DNA from: Bacteroides uniformis
Lineage (GTDB): Bacteria > Bacteroidota > Bacteroidia > Bacteroidales > Bacteroidaceae
Direction: 5' to 3'
DNA length: 64,000 nucleotides
Assembly (NCBI RefSeq): GCF_025147485.1
Contig: NZ_CP102263.1
Span: forward strand, 4,105,501-4,169,500
Within the stretch, counting starts at the first letter, position 1. Every line of letters begins with the position of its first letter. Below the pieces are notes generated by a model. It made no database searches. It was not told the DNA's origin and worked only from the letters and a program-made list of their open reading frames with translations. Shown here one piece after another: positions 44,889 to 52,884 of this stretch. Made by a program: the position numbers and the translations under genes.

Positions 44889-45593
44889 ATGAAAAAAGTT
44901 ATAGACAAATCAGACAGCAGAGGTCATTCCCTATATGATTGGCTTGACAGCCACCACACCTTCAGTTTCGACGAGTATTACAATCCCCGCCGGATGAATT
45001 TCGGCGCCTTGCGTGTACTGAACGACGACCGTGTGGCTCCGGGAAAGGGCTTCGGCACACATCCTCATAAAAATATGGAAATCATCTCCATTCCCCTGAA
45101 AGGGAAACTGAAACATGGGGACAATCATCAGAACAGCCGCGTCATCACTCCGGGAGATATACAAACCATGAGCGCCGGCACCGGCATCTACCACAGCGAA
45201 ATGAACGGCAGTGACACTGAAGCGGTAGAATTCCTGCAAATCTGGGTGATGCCCGAAAAGCTGAACACACCACCCGCATACCAGGACTTCGACGTACGTC
45301 CACTCCTGCGCAAAAATGAAATGGCACTAATAGTATCCCCTGACGGCGATGCTCCTGCCAGACTGCTACAACAGACCTGGTTTTCTATCGGTGAAATAGA
45401 AGCCGGAAAGAAGATTGACTACCACATGCACCAATCGCATTCCGGTGCATACATCTTCGTAATGGAAGGTGAAGTCAAAGTGGACGGCACAATACTCTCA
45501 CGTCGTGACGGAATGGGAGTATACGAAACCGGCAGTTTTGAGCTGGAAACATTGAAAGACTCTCACATTCTCTTCATAGAAGTACCGATGTAG
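44889..45593 (+). CDS. Pirin-family protein
   Basis: This 234-residue bicupin has the pirin N-terminal pattern NPRRMNFGALRVLNDDRVAP, GKGFGTHPHKNMEIISIPLK with metal-binding histidines, and GDIQTMSAGTGIYHSEMNGS. The C-terminal cupin is present too. Bacterial pirins bind iron or other metals; some (YhhW) have quercetinase activity, and others interact with metabolic enzymes. The physiological role here is unknown. Confidence 0.93.
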   Translation: MKKVIDKSDSRGHSLYDWLDSHHTFSFDEYYNPRRMNFGALRVLNDDRVAPGKGFGTHPHKNMEIISIPLKGKLKHGDNHQNSRVITPGDIQTMSAGTGIYHSEMNGSDTEAVEFLQIWVMPEKLNTPPAYQDFDVRPLLRKNEMALIVSPDGDAPARLLQQTWFSIGEIEAGKKIDYHMHQSHSGAYIFVMEGEVKVDGTILSRRDGMGVYETGSFELETLKDSHILFIEVPM

Positions 45594-45675
45594 CGTGCTT
45601 TTGCATAAAATAACAGCTTAAACCGGAAGTTTGTGTAGCGTTTTTTGTAATATTGCGCTATAATTCAATCCGTAA

Positions 45676-46410
45676 ATGAAACTTGATTACATCTACCATA
45701 GCGGCTTCGCGATTGAAGCGGACGGAGTGACGGTCATTATCGATTACTATAAAGATTCCTCGGAAGAGGTTTTCAATAAAGGTATCGTGCACGACTATCT
45801 CTTGGAAAAGCCGGGCGTACTCTACGTACTATGCTCGCATTTCCATCCCGACCACTTCAATCGCGAAGTTCTTTCATGGAAAAAACTGCGGCCCGACATC
45901 CGCTACATATTCTCCAAAGACATCCTGAAGCACCGCCGCGCCTCAGCGGAAGATGCCACCTACATCAATAAGGGCGACACCTACGAAGACGAACATATCC
46001 GTATCCAGGCCTTCGGTTCTACCGATGTGGGTATCTCCTTCCTGATAGACCTGCAGGGCAGACGGCTGTTCCATGCCGGTGACCTGAACAACTGGCACTG
46101 GAGCGAGGAATCCACTCCGCAGGAAATACGCAAGGCCGAAGGTGACTTTCTGGCCGAAGTGAGAGAGCTGCAGCAAACTGCACCTGCCGTAGATGTAGCC
46201 ATGTTTCCGGTGGACAGCCGTATCGGAAAAGATTATATGCGTGGAGCAGAACAATTCGTGGAACGAATAAAAATCACTATATTTGTACCGATGCACTTCA
46301 GCGAAGATTATCAGGGAGGCAACGCATTCCGGCAGTTTGCCGAGAGCAAGGGATGCCGCTTTCTGAGCATTGCACACCGTGGTGAAAGTTTCGAACTCCC
46401 CAACTTGTAG
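45676..46410 (+). CDS. MBL-fold metallo-hydrolase
   Basis: This 244-residue cytoplasmic protein has a compact metallo-beta-lactamase fold with the metal motif CSHFHPDHFN (H-x-H-x-D-H) and LFHAGDLNNWHW as the second metal region, and MHFSEDYQGG near the end. It belongs to the UlaG-like or YcbL-like small hydrolases, and I cannot name a substrate. It has no signal peptide. The gene lies between pirin and the DUF4468 gene. Confidence 0.88.
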   Translation: MKLDYIYHSGFAIEADGVTVIIDYYKDSSEEVFNKGIVHDYLLEKPGVLYVLCSHFHPDHFNREVLSWKKLRPDIRYIFSKDILKHRRASAEDATYINKGDTYEDEHIRIQAFGSTDVGISFLIDLQGRRLFHAGDLNNWHWSEESTPQEIRKAEGDFLAEVRELQQTAPAVDVAMFPVDSRIGKDYMRGAEQFVERIKITIFVPMHFSEDYQGGNAFRQFAESKGCRFLSIAHRGESFELPNL

Positions 46411-46449
46411 CCCATAATTCGTAAATTAATAATTAAAACACATACTATT

Positions 46450-47595
46450 ATGAAAAATTTGACACAACTTCTTTTTACACTGTTTTGCCTTTGTCTGCCG
46501 GCCATGCTGCAGGCGCAGGATAGGGACGACAGTAAATATCTGGCCGGTGCTGTTCCCGAGGTGGACGGCAAAGTGGTATTCACCAAAGAATTCAGCATCC
46601 CCGGCATGTCTCAGGATGAAATCTACGAACGTCTGCTCGGCTGGATGGATGCCCGTCTGAAAGAGAATGAAAATACCAGCCGTGTAGTATTCTCAGACAA
46701 AGAGAAAGGACAAATTGTAGGTATCGGGGATGAATGGATTGTATTCAGTTCTACGGCTCTGTCATTAGACCGTACCAAAATCCTTTACCAGCTGACTGTG
46801 ACCTGCCAACCCGAAAAGAGCGTGCTCGAAGTAGAAAAGATACGGTTTAACTACCGCGAAGGAAAAGAAAAATATACCGCCGAGGAGTGGATTGTAGACA
46901 AGTATGCCTTGAACAAGGCGAAGACCAAACTGGTACGCGGACTTGCCAAGTGGCGCAGAAAAACCGTAGACTTCGTTGATGACCTTTGCCTGGGAGCAGC
47001 AGAAGCATTGAGCGCCACCACTGCCAAAGCTCTGGTAGAAGAAAAGAAGGAAGAAAAGAAAGAGGTGAAGGCTGTCGTCAATTCCGGTCCGACGGTAATC
47101 ACCCCGAAGAAACAAGTTACCGTGGAACCTGCCCAGGCTGCTGAAAAGGCATCCGAAGGCATCGTGAAAGATGCCCAAGTCATCGAAGTGCCCCAAGTCA
47201 AGAAACCTGCCGCACTGGTTCCTGCCCAAAAGAGCCAGCAGCAAGAATACAAAACCATAGCCCCCGAGCAATTGTCAGCCGATGCCATCCAGACCGGAGC
47301 AGGCAAATTGGTTATCGTCATCGGCCAAGAGCCTTTCAACATGACCATGATGACAGCAAACTCCGGAGGTTCTTTGGGCAAAGTCAACGGCAAACCAGTT
47401 GTATTCAGCATACTGTCGCCCGACCAGCCGTATGAACAAATGGAAAAAGCAGAAAGCTATACCATCCGTTTCTATCCTACGGGACAGACAGAGCCTACGG
47501 TCATTCTGGAATGTAAGAAGCTGCCTTCACCGGCAACGATGGAAGGTATGCCACGCACGTATGTAGGCGAAATTCTGAAAGCAATGGTCAAATGA
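46450..47595 (+). CDS. DUF4468 domain exported protein
   Basis: This 381-residue protein has a signal peptide (about 1-22, ending LQAQD). The N-terminal half forms a DUF4468 domain (about 35-140) with VVFTKEFSIPGMSQDEIYER and YQLTVTCQPEKSVLEVEKIR. A Lys/Glu/Ala-rich low-complexity linker (about 190-275) is followed by a C-terminal beta domain. The DUF4468 family is typical of Bacteroidota and has a TBP-like fold; its function is unknown. It is probably envelope-associated. No clear operon partner was seen. Confidence 0.87.
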   Translation: MKNLTQLLFTLFCLCLPAMLQAQDRDDSKYLAGAVPEVDGKVVFTKEFSIPGMSQDEIYERLLGWMDARLKENENTSRVVFSDKEKGQIVGIGDEWIVFSSTALSLDRTKILYQLTVTCQPEKSVLEVEKIRFNYREGKEKYTAEEWIVDKYALNKAKTKLVRGLAKWRRKTVDFVDDLCLGAAEALSATTAKALVEEKKEEKKEVKAVVNSGPTVITPKKQVTVEPAQAAEKASEGIVKDAQVIEVPQVKKPAALVPAQKSQQQEYKTIAPEQLSADAIQTGAGKLVIVIGQEPFNMTMMTANSGGSLGKVNGKPVVFSILSPDQPYEQMEKAESYTIRFYPTGQTEPTVILECKKLPSPATMEGMPRTYVGEILKAMVK

Positions 47596-47644
47596 CCGCA
47601 CACGCAGACTGTAAATTGTAAATAATCAAATCAGAAATAAACAA

Positions 47645-48022
47645 ATGGAAATAAAAAGTAAATTCGACCATTTTAATATCAATGTCACCAACTTGGAACG
47701 TAGCATCGCATTCTACGAAAAGGCACTGGGGCTGAAAGAACATCATAGGAAAGAGTCGTCCGACGGCTCTTTCACTCTGGTCTATCTGACCGACAGCAGT
47801 ACCGGCTTCCTGCTGGAACTGACCTGCTTGAAGGAGCATCCACAAGCCTACGAATTAGGGGAGAACGAGAGTCACCTCTGCTTCCGCGTATCCGGTGATT
47901 ACGACGCCATACGCCAATACCATAAGGAAAACGGATGGGTATGTTTCGAAAACACAGCAATGGGACTGTACTTTATCAATGACCCGGATGACTATTGGAT
48001 TGAGGTACTGCCGGAGAAATGA
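47645..48022 (+). CDS. VOC-family protein, glyoxalase I-like
   Basis: This 125-residue protein has the vicinal-oxygen-chelate fold pattern: KFDHFNINVTNLERSIAFYE at the N-terminus, a metal-ligand glutamate in LLELTC, SHLCFRV with a ligand histidine, and the final NDPDDYWIEVLPE with the second glutamate. It resembles lactoylglutathione lyase, which converts the methylglyoxal hemithioacetal. The small size and lack of glutathione in these bacteria leave the real substrate open. It overlaps or abuts the small basic gene that follows. Confidence 0.88.
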   Translation: MEIKSKFDHFNINVTNLERSIAFYEKALGLKEHHRKESSDGSFTLVYLTDSSTGFLLELTCLKEHPQAYELGENESHLCFRVSGDYDAIRQYHKENGWVCFENTAMGLYFINDPDDYWIEVLPEK

Positions 48023-48051
48023 TATTTTACATCACTAAAACAACGAAATAT

Positions 48052-48237
48052 ATGAGTATAGAAGAAGCGATGATGGGTGGTATTGTCTTCAAAGGCAAAA
48101 AGGACAAACCTAAAGAAGAAAACAAGATAAAGACCAAAGCCAAGAAGAAAACCTACATTACCGGGCAACACGGTTCCGCCTCAGCCAAAATGAAAGCAGA
48201 AATCCGCCGCAAACGCGCTAACAGACATAAGAAATGA
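48052..48237 (+). CDS. Small basic protein, unknown function
   Basis: A reading frame of 61 residues starting MSIEEAMMGGIVFKGKKDKP, with about one third lysine and arginine and the C-terminal segment MKAEIRRKRANRHKK. An upstream in-frame ATG at 48019 overlaps the VOC stop codon by four bases (ATGA) and would add 11 residues, so either start is possible. Its end overlaps the methyltransferase start by four bases. Tight coupling on both sides supports a real gene. The composition suggests nucleic acid binding, but no family is recognised. Confidence 0.7.
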   Translation: MSIEEAMMGGIVFKGKKDKPKEENKIKTKAKKKTYITGQHGSASAKMKAEIRRKRANRHKK

Positions 48238-48971
48238 TAAATACAGCCTTATTGCCTGCCGACAAGGACCCGATGGGCGCAGCCATAGCCGATTACTTTA
48301 AACGGCATAAAGCCGACCGCCTACGCGTGTTCTCTTCACAATTCGATGAGGACGAAATTCCCGTCGAAGAGCTATTCCGCACAGAAAAGCAAATGCCCTT
48401 GCTGGAGCGTACTGCTCTGCAAATGGCGACCGGAAAGATTCTGGATGTGGGTGCCGGTAGCGGTTGCCATAGCCTTACCCTGCAAGAAGCCGGAAAAGAG
48501 GTCCATGCCATCGACATTTCCCCGCTTTCCGTGGAAGTGATGAAGCAGCGAGGTGTGCGTAGCGTATCACAAACCAATCTGTTCAATGAACAGTTTGCCG
48601 ATGAATACGACACTATCCTGATGCTGATGAACGGTTCCGGCATTATCGGAAAGTTGGAGAATCTGCCTGATTTTTTCCGGAAGATGAAGCTACTGCTCCG
48701 GCCTGGAGGCTGTGTTTTAATGGATTCCAGCAACCTGAGCTATCTGTTCGAAGAGGAAGATGGCAGTATTGTTATCAACCTTGCCGGTGATTACTACGGA
48801 GAGGTAGACTTCCAGATGCAATACAAGAATGTCAAAGGCGACTCCTTTGACTGGCTCTATATCGACTTTCAGACCCTGAGCATCTATGCTGCCGAAAATG
48901 GCTTCAAAGCAGAGCTGGTGAAAGAGGGTACACATTATGACTATCTTGCCAAACTATCCCGACAAGCATAA
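48234..48971 (+). CDS. Class I SAM-dependent methyltransferase
   Basis: This 245-residue protein has the methyltransferase motif I ILDVGAGSGCHSLTLQEAG (about 64-82), followed by the acidic motif II loop VHAIDISPLS and the post-loop MLMNGSGIIGK. It would transfer a methyl group from S-adenosylmethionine to an unknown acceptor in the cytoplasm. The gene overlaps the small basic gene by four bases (ATGA) and ends before a strong terminator. Confidence 0.88.
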   Translation: MINTALLPADKDPMGAAIADYFKRHKADRLRVFSSQFDEDEIPVEELFRTEKQMPLLERTALQMATGKILDVGAGSGCHSLTLQEAGKEVHAIDISPLSVEVMKQRGVRSVSQTNLFNEQFADEYDTILMLMNGSGIIGKLENLPDFFRKMKLLLRPGGCVLMDSSNLSYLFEEEDGSIVINLAGDYYGEVDFQMQYKNVKGDSFDWLYIDFQTLSIYAAENGFKAELVKEGTHYDYLAKLSRQA

Positions 48972-48975
48972 AAGT

Positions 48976-49020
48976 GAAGTGCCCCCTAAAAGTTAGACAA
49001 AAACTTTTAGGGGGCACTTC
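48976..49020. terminator. Strong hairpin terminator between convergent genes
   Basis: GAAGTGCCCCCTAAAAGTT (48976-48994) and its exact inverted copy (49002-49020) form a 19-bp stem with a seven-base loop, followed by a T-rich tract. It lies between the convergent methyltransferase and thioredoxin-like genes. The left arm with its flank (TGAAGTGCCCCCTAAAAG, then TTAGACA) resembles the terminal inverted repeat of IS3-family elements, so the terminator may derive from such an end. Confidence 0.8.
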
Positions 49021-49045
49021 CTTTTTTATATCTTGCCTATTCCTA

Positions 49046-49591
49046 CTATTCAGAAAGCATTCCGTCAATCTCCTTCACCAGAGAAGCAAATTCTTCAGGG
49101 TTATACAGACGTGTCAGCTTCACAATACGCCCTTCCTTATCAATCAGGACATTGCGTGTGATACCTGCCTTGCGGAGCGCATACTTCGCAAATATATCCG
49201 CTCCCGGGTCCAGACCCAAAGGATAGGTCACTCCGGTTGACTTACCAAAAGCAATCACTTTCTCCAACGGCTCGTCACGGTCGATGCCAATCAGCATAAA
49301 ATCCGGATTCGACTTATGCTTCAGCCATATATCCTTCTCAATGAAAGGCATCTCCTTACGGCATACCCCACACCAGCTCGCGGTAAACTGCAACATGACC
49401 ACCTTCCCACGAAGTCCCGAAAGGGTAATGCTTTTCCCATCCGTCAGCTTCACTGTAAAATCTGGAGCCATCTCCCCTACCTTAACGATGTAGCCGGTAC
49501 TGTCCGCCACTACATCCTGCGCCTTGCCTGCCATGCTGCACATAGCAAACAGACAGAAAATCAGAAATCCAACTTTTTTCATTTTATTCAA
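49046..49591 (-). CDS. TlpA-like thioredoxin-fold exported protein
   Basis: This 181-residue protein has a signal peptide (about 1-24, ending GKAQD) and a redoxin domain with the active site ASWCGVCRKEM (about 70-80) and the cis-proline region near GITRNVLID. Proteins of this type act as periplasmic thiol-disulfide reductases or peroxidase-like enzymes, for example in keeping cytochrome cysteines reduced. It is monocistronic and upstream of tRNA-Cys on the same strand order. The specific partner is unknown. Confidence 0.9.
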   Translation of the reverse strand: MNKMKKVGFLIFCLFAMCSMAGKAQDVVADSTGYIVKVGEMAPDFTVKLTDGKSITLSGLRGKVVMLQFTASWCGVCRKEMPFIEKDIWLKHKSNPDFMLIGIDRDEPLEKVIAFGKSTGVTYPLGLDPGADIFAKYALRKAGITRNVLIDKEGRIVKLTRLYNPEEFASLVKEIDGMLSE

Positions 49592-49663
49592 TCTTTAATA
49601 AGTAAGCTGTAACTATTCAGCGAATGATATTTTATAGAATGGGCAAACAATTCCCTATAACAA

Positions 49664-49703
49664 AAAACTCCGAAACACTTTTAAAAAGCAGTTTCGGAGT
49701 TTT
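49664..49703 (-). terminator. Terminator of tRNA-Cys
   Basis: AAAACTCCGAAAC (49664-49676) and GTTTCGGAGTTTT (49691-49703) form a perfect 13-bp stem. On the minus strand the stem is followed by a T-run just after the tRNA gene. Confidence 0.8.
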
Positions 49704-49711
49704 ATTCTTCG

Positions 49712-49783
49712 AGGTACCTGGCAGATTCGAACTGCCGTACACGGTTTTGCAGACCGCTGACTAAGCCACTCATCCAAGGTACC
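49712..49783 (-). tRNA. tRNA-Cys (GCA)
   Basis: Read on the minus strand, GGTACCT at the 5' end pairs with AGGTACC near the 3' end as the 7-bp acceptor stem, with discriminator U, typical of tRNA-Cys. The anticodon loop CTGCAAA carries GCA, and GGCAG-TTCGAAT-CTGCC forms the T arm. No CCA is encoded, as usual in Bacteroides. Length 72 bases. Confidence 0.97.
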
Positions 49784-49851
49784 GGTTCTTACAAGAACTC
49801 TTTATTTCTCGTTTGCGGATGCAAAGGTAGCACTTTTTTTGAAACTACCAA

Positions 49852-50070
49852 CTATCCGCAACAACTTTTCTTCTTTTTTTTCGTCACTCCACTGCACTCC
49901 GCACGCTTCTTATCATACAAATTCTTTAGTTCACAGCCACTTGCACAACTATCACACGGATTACCATTTTCTTTGACCCGATGAGAAAAAGAATAAATAC
50001 TCATGCCAATCCGCACAGCGCAGAGCAACAACAATAAGGCTACTACCCACTCCTGCCAACTATTCATCAT
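49852..50070 (-). CDS. FeoB-associated Cys-rich membrane protein
   Basis: The 72-residue product begins MMNSWQEWVVALLLLLCAVR, starting at 50070 and overlapping the feoB stop codon in an ATGA arrangement; a longer frame inside feoB is not used. It has one membrane helix and then CDSCASGCELKNLY and a Lys-rich end with KKKSCCG. Small Cys-rich membrane proteins of this type follow feoB in many bacteria and are thought to help ferrous iron uptake, in a way similar to FeoC. The exact role is unproven. Confidence 0.88.
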   Translation of the reverse strand: MMNSWQEWVVALLLLLCAVRIGMSIYSFSHRVKENGNPCDSCASGCELKNLYDKKRAECSGVTKKKKKSCCG

Positions 50071-52538
50071 AAAAACAGACCTCCTATCTGATAAATTGCG
50101 AAAGACATCAGCCAGGCCAGCGCAGTAGTATAAAGCCCCGCAAACACGGCCCACTTCCAACTGCCCGACTCCCCTTTAATGGCTGCCAACGTGGCGATGC
50201 ACGGAAAATAAATCAGCACAAACACCATGTAACCGAAAGCCACCAGGGGCGTTATCGGAATGCGTTCACCCAAGCTTACGGCATCTGCCTCGGCATCGTC
50301 GGCATAAAGCACTCCGAGCGTGCTTACCACCAGTTCCTTGGCGCCCACGCCGGAAAGGATGCCGATGCCCAGCTTCCAGTCGAATCCCAACGGTTCAATG
50401 ACCGGTTCCATGGCTTTACCAATCCGGCCGATGTAGGAATTCTCCTGCTGTTCCGTCACACTTTCATATTCATCGTGGTTGGGATAATATCCCAATGCCC
50501 AGATAACGATGGATGCCACCATAATGATGCCTCCCATCTTGCGGAGATACTGCGCCCCCTTCTCCCACGTATGGCGGAAGATGGCCTTGGACGTCGGCAT
50601 ACGATAAGGCGGCAGCTCCATGACAAACGGCGTATCGTCTCCTTTCACCAGAAAGCGGCAGAAAAGACGTGCCATGACCACTGCCAACAGAATGCCGATG
50701 GCATAGATTACTAACAGCACAAAGCTCGCATTGTTCGGGAAGAAGGCGCCTACCAGCAATAAATAGATGGGTAGACGAGCGCTGCACGACATCAGCGGAT
50801 TGATGAGCATCGTCACCAGACGGCTCTTGCGGTTCTCGATGGTACGCGAAGCCATAATGGCGGGCACATTACACCCAAAGCCCATAATCAGCGGAATGAA
50901 AGACTTTCCATGCAGCCCCATTTTATGCATAATCTTATCCATAATGAAAGCGGCACGTGCCATATAGCCCGAGTCTTCCATCAAGGAAATAAAGAAATAG
51001 AGCAACAGAATATTCGGCAGGAAAACAATGACACCGCCCACACCTCCGATAATACCATCCACTAGAAGGTCCTTCAGCGGTCCTTCGGACATGTTGTTGC
51101 ATATCAGGTCGCCCAATTCGCCTACCAGCCATTCAATCCCCTGCATAGGATAGTCGCCCAGCACAAAGGTGCCTTCGAACATCAGATAAAGGAAAAGGAA
51201 GAAAATGGGATAACCCCATACACGGTGAGTAACGATTGAGTCTATGATTTGAGTAGTGCGCGACGTATCCTGATGATTGTCCACATAGGTCTCGCGCAGG
51301 GCACCGGCTATAAAACCATACTTGGCATCGGTGATGGCCTGCTCGCTCTCCTCGTTCACCACCTCGGCAATCCGTGCCTCTTCCCGGTCGCGGACAGCAA
51401 GAATCTCCTTTCCATTGGGCAACTCCTCCACAATCTTTTTCAAGTCTTCGTCGTTCTCCAGCAACTTGATGGCAAGGAAACGCGTGGAATATTTGTGACG
51501 GATGTTCTCATTGACGCTGATGACGCGCTTCACCTCCTCAATGCTACGTTCCAGCTCGGGACCGTGATTGATGTGGATATGGCGGAAAAAGCCGCGCGGC
51601 TGTTCCACCTCTTCTTTATGGCTGCCGAAGTCATGGTCGGGAACATACTCCTGATGCCAGCTGCGAAGGTCACTCAATATCTCGCTGCGCATCCTGCCCT
51701 TATGGTCGAGGAAGTCGCCGCCTTCGTAAATATTGATAATCACATGGAACAGCTGTTCAATGCCTTTTCCGCTACGGCTGACCGTAGGCAACATCGGAAC
51801 TCCGAACAACTGGCTGAGCTTTACATAGTCCAGCGTGTTTCCACTGGCTTCCAGCTCATCGTACATGTTCAGTGCAATCACCATGCGCACGTTCATGTCA
51901 ATCAGCTGGGTGGTGAGATAGAGATTGCGTTCCAGGTTGGAAGAGTCCACAACATTGATAATGATATCCGGCGTTTCATTGATAATGTGCCGGCGGACAT
52001 AGATTTCTTCAGGGGAGTAGGCCGAGAGGGAATAGGTTCCGGGAAGGTCGACAATACGGAAGTGGTAACCTTGGAAATCAAAATACCCCTCCTTGGCATC
52101 TACCGTAACGCCACTGTAATTGCCCACATGCTCGTGCGAACCGGAAGCGATGTTGAAAAGAGAAGTTTTACCACAGTTGGGATTTCCCACCAAAGCCACA
52201 TTTATGGTGCGGCGTTTGCCGAGGGCCAGTTGCTTCAGCTCATCTTCGCCCAGATGCATGTTTTCGCCCAACCCCTCGTGGTAATCGGGCTGCACAGCCT
52301 GCTCCTTAGCTTCCTGCTCACTGATAATCTCTATCATCTCAGCCTCCTGCCGACGAAGAGAAATCTCATATCCCATTACTTTGTATTTGATAGGGTCGCG
52401 TAGTGGGGCATTCAGCAAGACCTCCACTGTTTTACCTTTAATAAATCCCATTTCCACAATCCGTTTGCGGAAACCACCGTGTCCCAGCACTTTTACGATT
52501 ACACCTTTTTCACCGGTATTCAATTCGGACAAACGCAT
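50067..52538 (-). CDS. feoB: Ferrous iron transporter, FeoA-FeoB fusion
   Basis: The start at 52536-52538 gives 823 residues beginning MRLSELNTGEKGVIVKVLGH; an upstream in-frame start would lie beyond the promoter. Residues 1-75 are a FeoA (SH3-like) domain and a linker runs to about 110. Then comes the FeoB GTPase, with G1 GNPNCGKT at 118-125, DLPGTYSLS, and LNMYDE as part of the guanine-recognition motif. Membrane helices follow, with the gate motifs GFGCNVPAIMASRTIENRKS and GVGAKELVVSTLGVL. The fused form is usual in Bacteroides. It imports Fe(II) across the inner membrane. Confidence 0.97.
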   Translation of the reverse strand: MRLSELNTGEKGVIVKVLGHGGFRKRIVEMGFIKGKTVEVLLNAPLRDPIKYKVMGYEISLRRQEAEMIEIISEQEAKEQAVQPDYHEGLGENMHLGEDELKQLALGKRRTINVALVGNPNCGKTSLFNIASGSHEHVGNYSGVTVDAKEGYFDFQGYHFRIVDLPGTYSLSAYSPEEIYVRRHIINETPDIIINVVDSSNLERNLYLTTQLIDMNVRMVIALNMYDELEASGNTLDYVKLSQLFGVPMLPTVSRSGKGIEQLFHVIINIYEGGDFLDHKGRMRSEILSDLRSWHQEYVPDHDFGSHKEEVEQPRGFFRHIHINHGPELERSIEEVKRVISVNENIRHKYSTRFLAIKLLENDEDLKKIVEELPNGKEILAVRDREEARIAEVVNEESEQAITDAKYGFIAGALRETYVDNHQDTSRTTQIIDSIVTHRVWGYPIFFLFLYLMFEGTFVLGDYPMQGIEWLVGELGDLICNNMSEGPLKDLLVDGIIGGVGGVIVFLPNILLLYFFISLMEDSGYMARAAFIMDKIMHKMGLHGKSFIPLIMGFGCNVPAIMASRTIENRKSRLVTMLINPLMSCSARLPIYLLLVGAFFPNNASFVLLVIYAIGILLAVVMARLFCRFLVKGDDTPFVMELPPYRMPTSKAIFRHTWEKGAQYLRKMGGIIMVASIVIWALGYYPNHDEYESVTEQQENSYIGRIGKAMEPVIEPLGFDWKLGIGILSGVGAKELVVSTLGVLYADDAEADAVSLGERIPITPLVAFGYMVFVLIYFPCIATLAAIKGESGSWKWAVFAGLYTTALAWLMSFAIYQIGGLFL

Positions 52539-52570
52539 AGTCTTTCTGCCTTTCTTTTCTATTTTGGGGG

Positions 52571-52602
52571 CAAAGATAATACTTATGTCCGCAAGGCACA
52601 AA
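52571..52602 (-). promoter_or_regulatory. Promoter of feoAB
   Basis: On the minus strand TTTG (52599-52602) and TATCTTTG (52571-52578) are separated by exactly 20 bases, a complete match to the Bacteroides consensus. Transcription would start near 52565, which fixes the translation start at 52538. No obvious Fur box was seen nearby. Confidence 0.78.
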
Positions 52603-52690
52603 TAATTTAGAATGTTTTTAAATAAGAGACACTAAACAATAATGCCCAGAAGGCAGAACACTACTTCCAGAGATACTAAATCGTAACTTC

Positions 52691-52748
52691 ACCACACCTT
52701 TGTTCTTTTCTTACCACAGCTGTGGTAAGAAAAGAACAAAGGTGTGGT
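52691..52748. repeat. Perfect 58-bp palindrome between divergent genes
   Basis: The two 29-bp halves are exact inverted copies with no loop, centred between 52719 and 52720 on CCACAGCTGTGG. Another partial copy, CACAGCTGTGGTAAG, follows at about 52760-52774. A zero-spacer palindrome of this length can form a cruciform and is unstable in many hosts. It lies between the divergent feoAB and tilS promoters, so it is not a terminator. Its layout (large palindrome plus one extra copy of the core) parallels the element at 30789-30900, although the sequences differ. Confidence 0.85.
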
Positions 52749-52857
52749 ATGCATAAAACACAGCTGTGGTAAGATTAGCTTTTAGCAAATACGACCTTAG
52801 CCGATAGAGATTCTGAAAATAGATACTTGCAGATATGGCAATAAAAATCGTTTGCAC

Positions 52858-52865
52858 TATCTTTG
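52858..52865 (+). promoter_or_regulatory. -7 box of tilS
   Basis: TATCTTTG followed by C matches the consensus and would start transcription near 52872, leaving a leader of only about 13 bases before the ATG at 52885. Confidence 0.6.
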
Positions 52866-52884
52866 CACCACTCTATAGTTGAAT

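Noticed and set aside
49852..50160. Longer form (102 residues) of the FeoB-associated protein
   Set aside because: The extra 30 residues would lie inside feoB. The ATG overlapping the feoB stop codon gives the normal size for the family.
52539..52601. Longer FeoAB start at 52601
   Set aside because: It lies upstream of the consensus promoter at 52571-52602, so it would not be transcribed, and the FeoA domain begins at MRLSEL.
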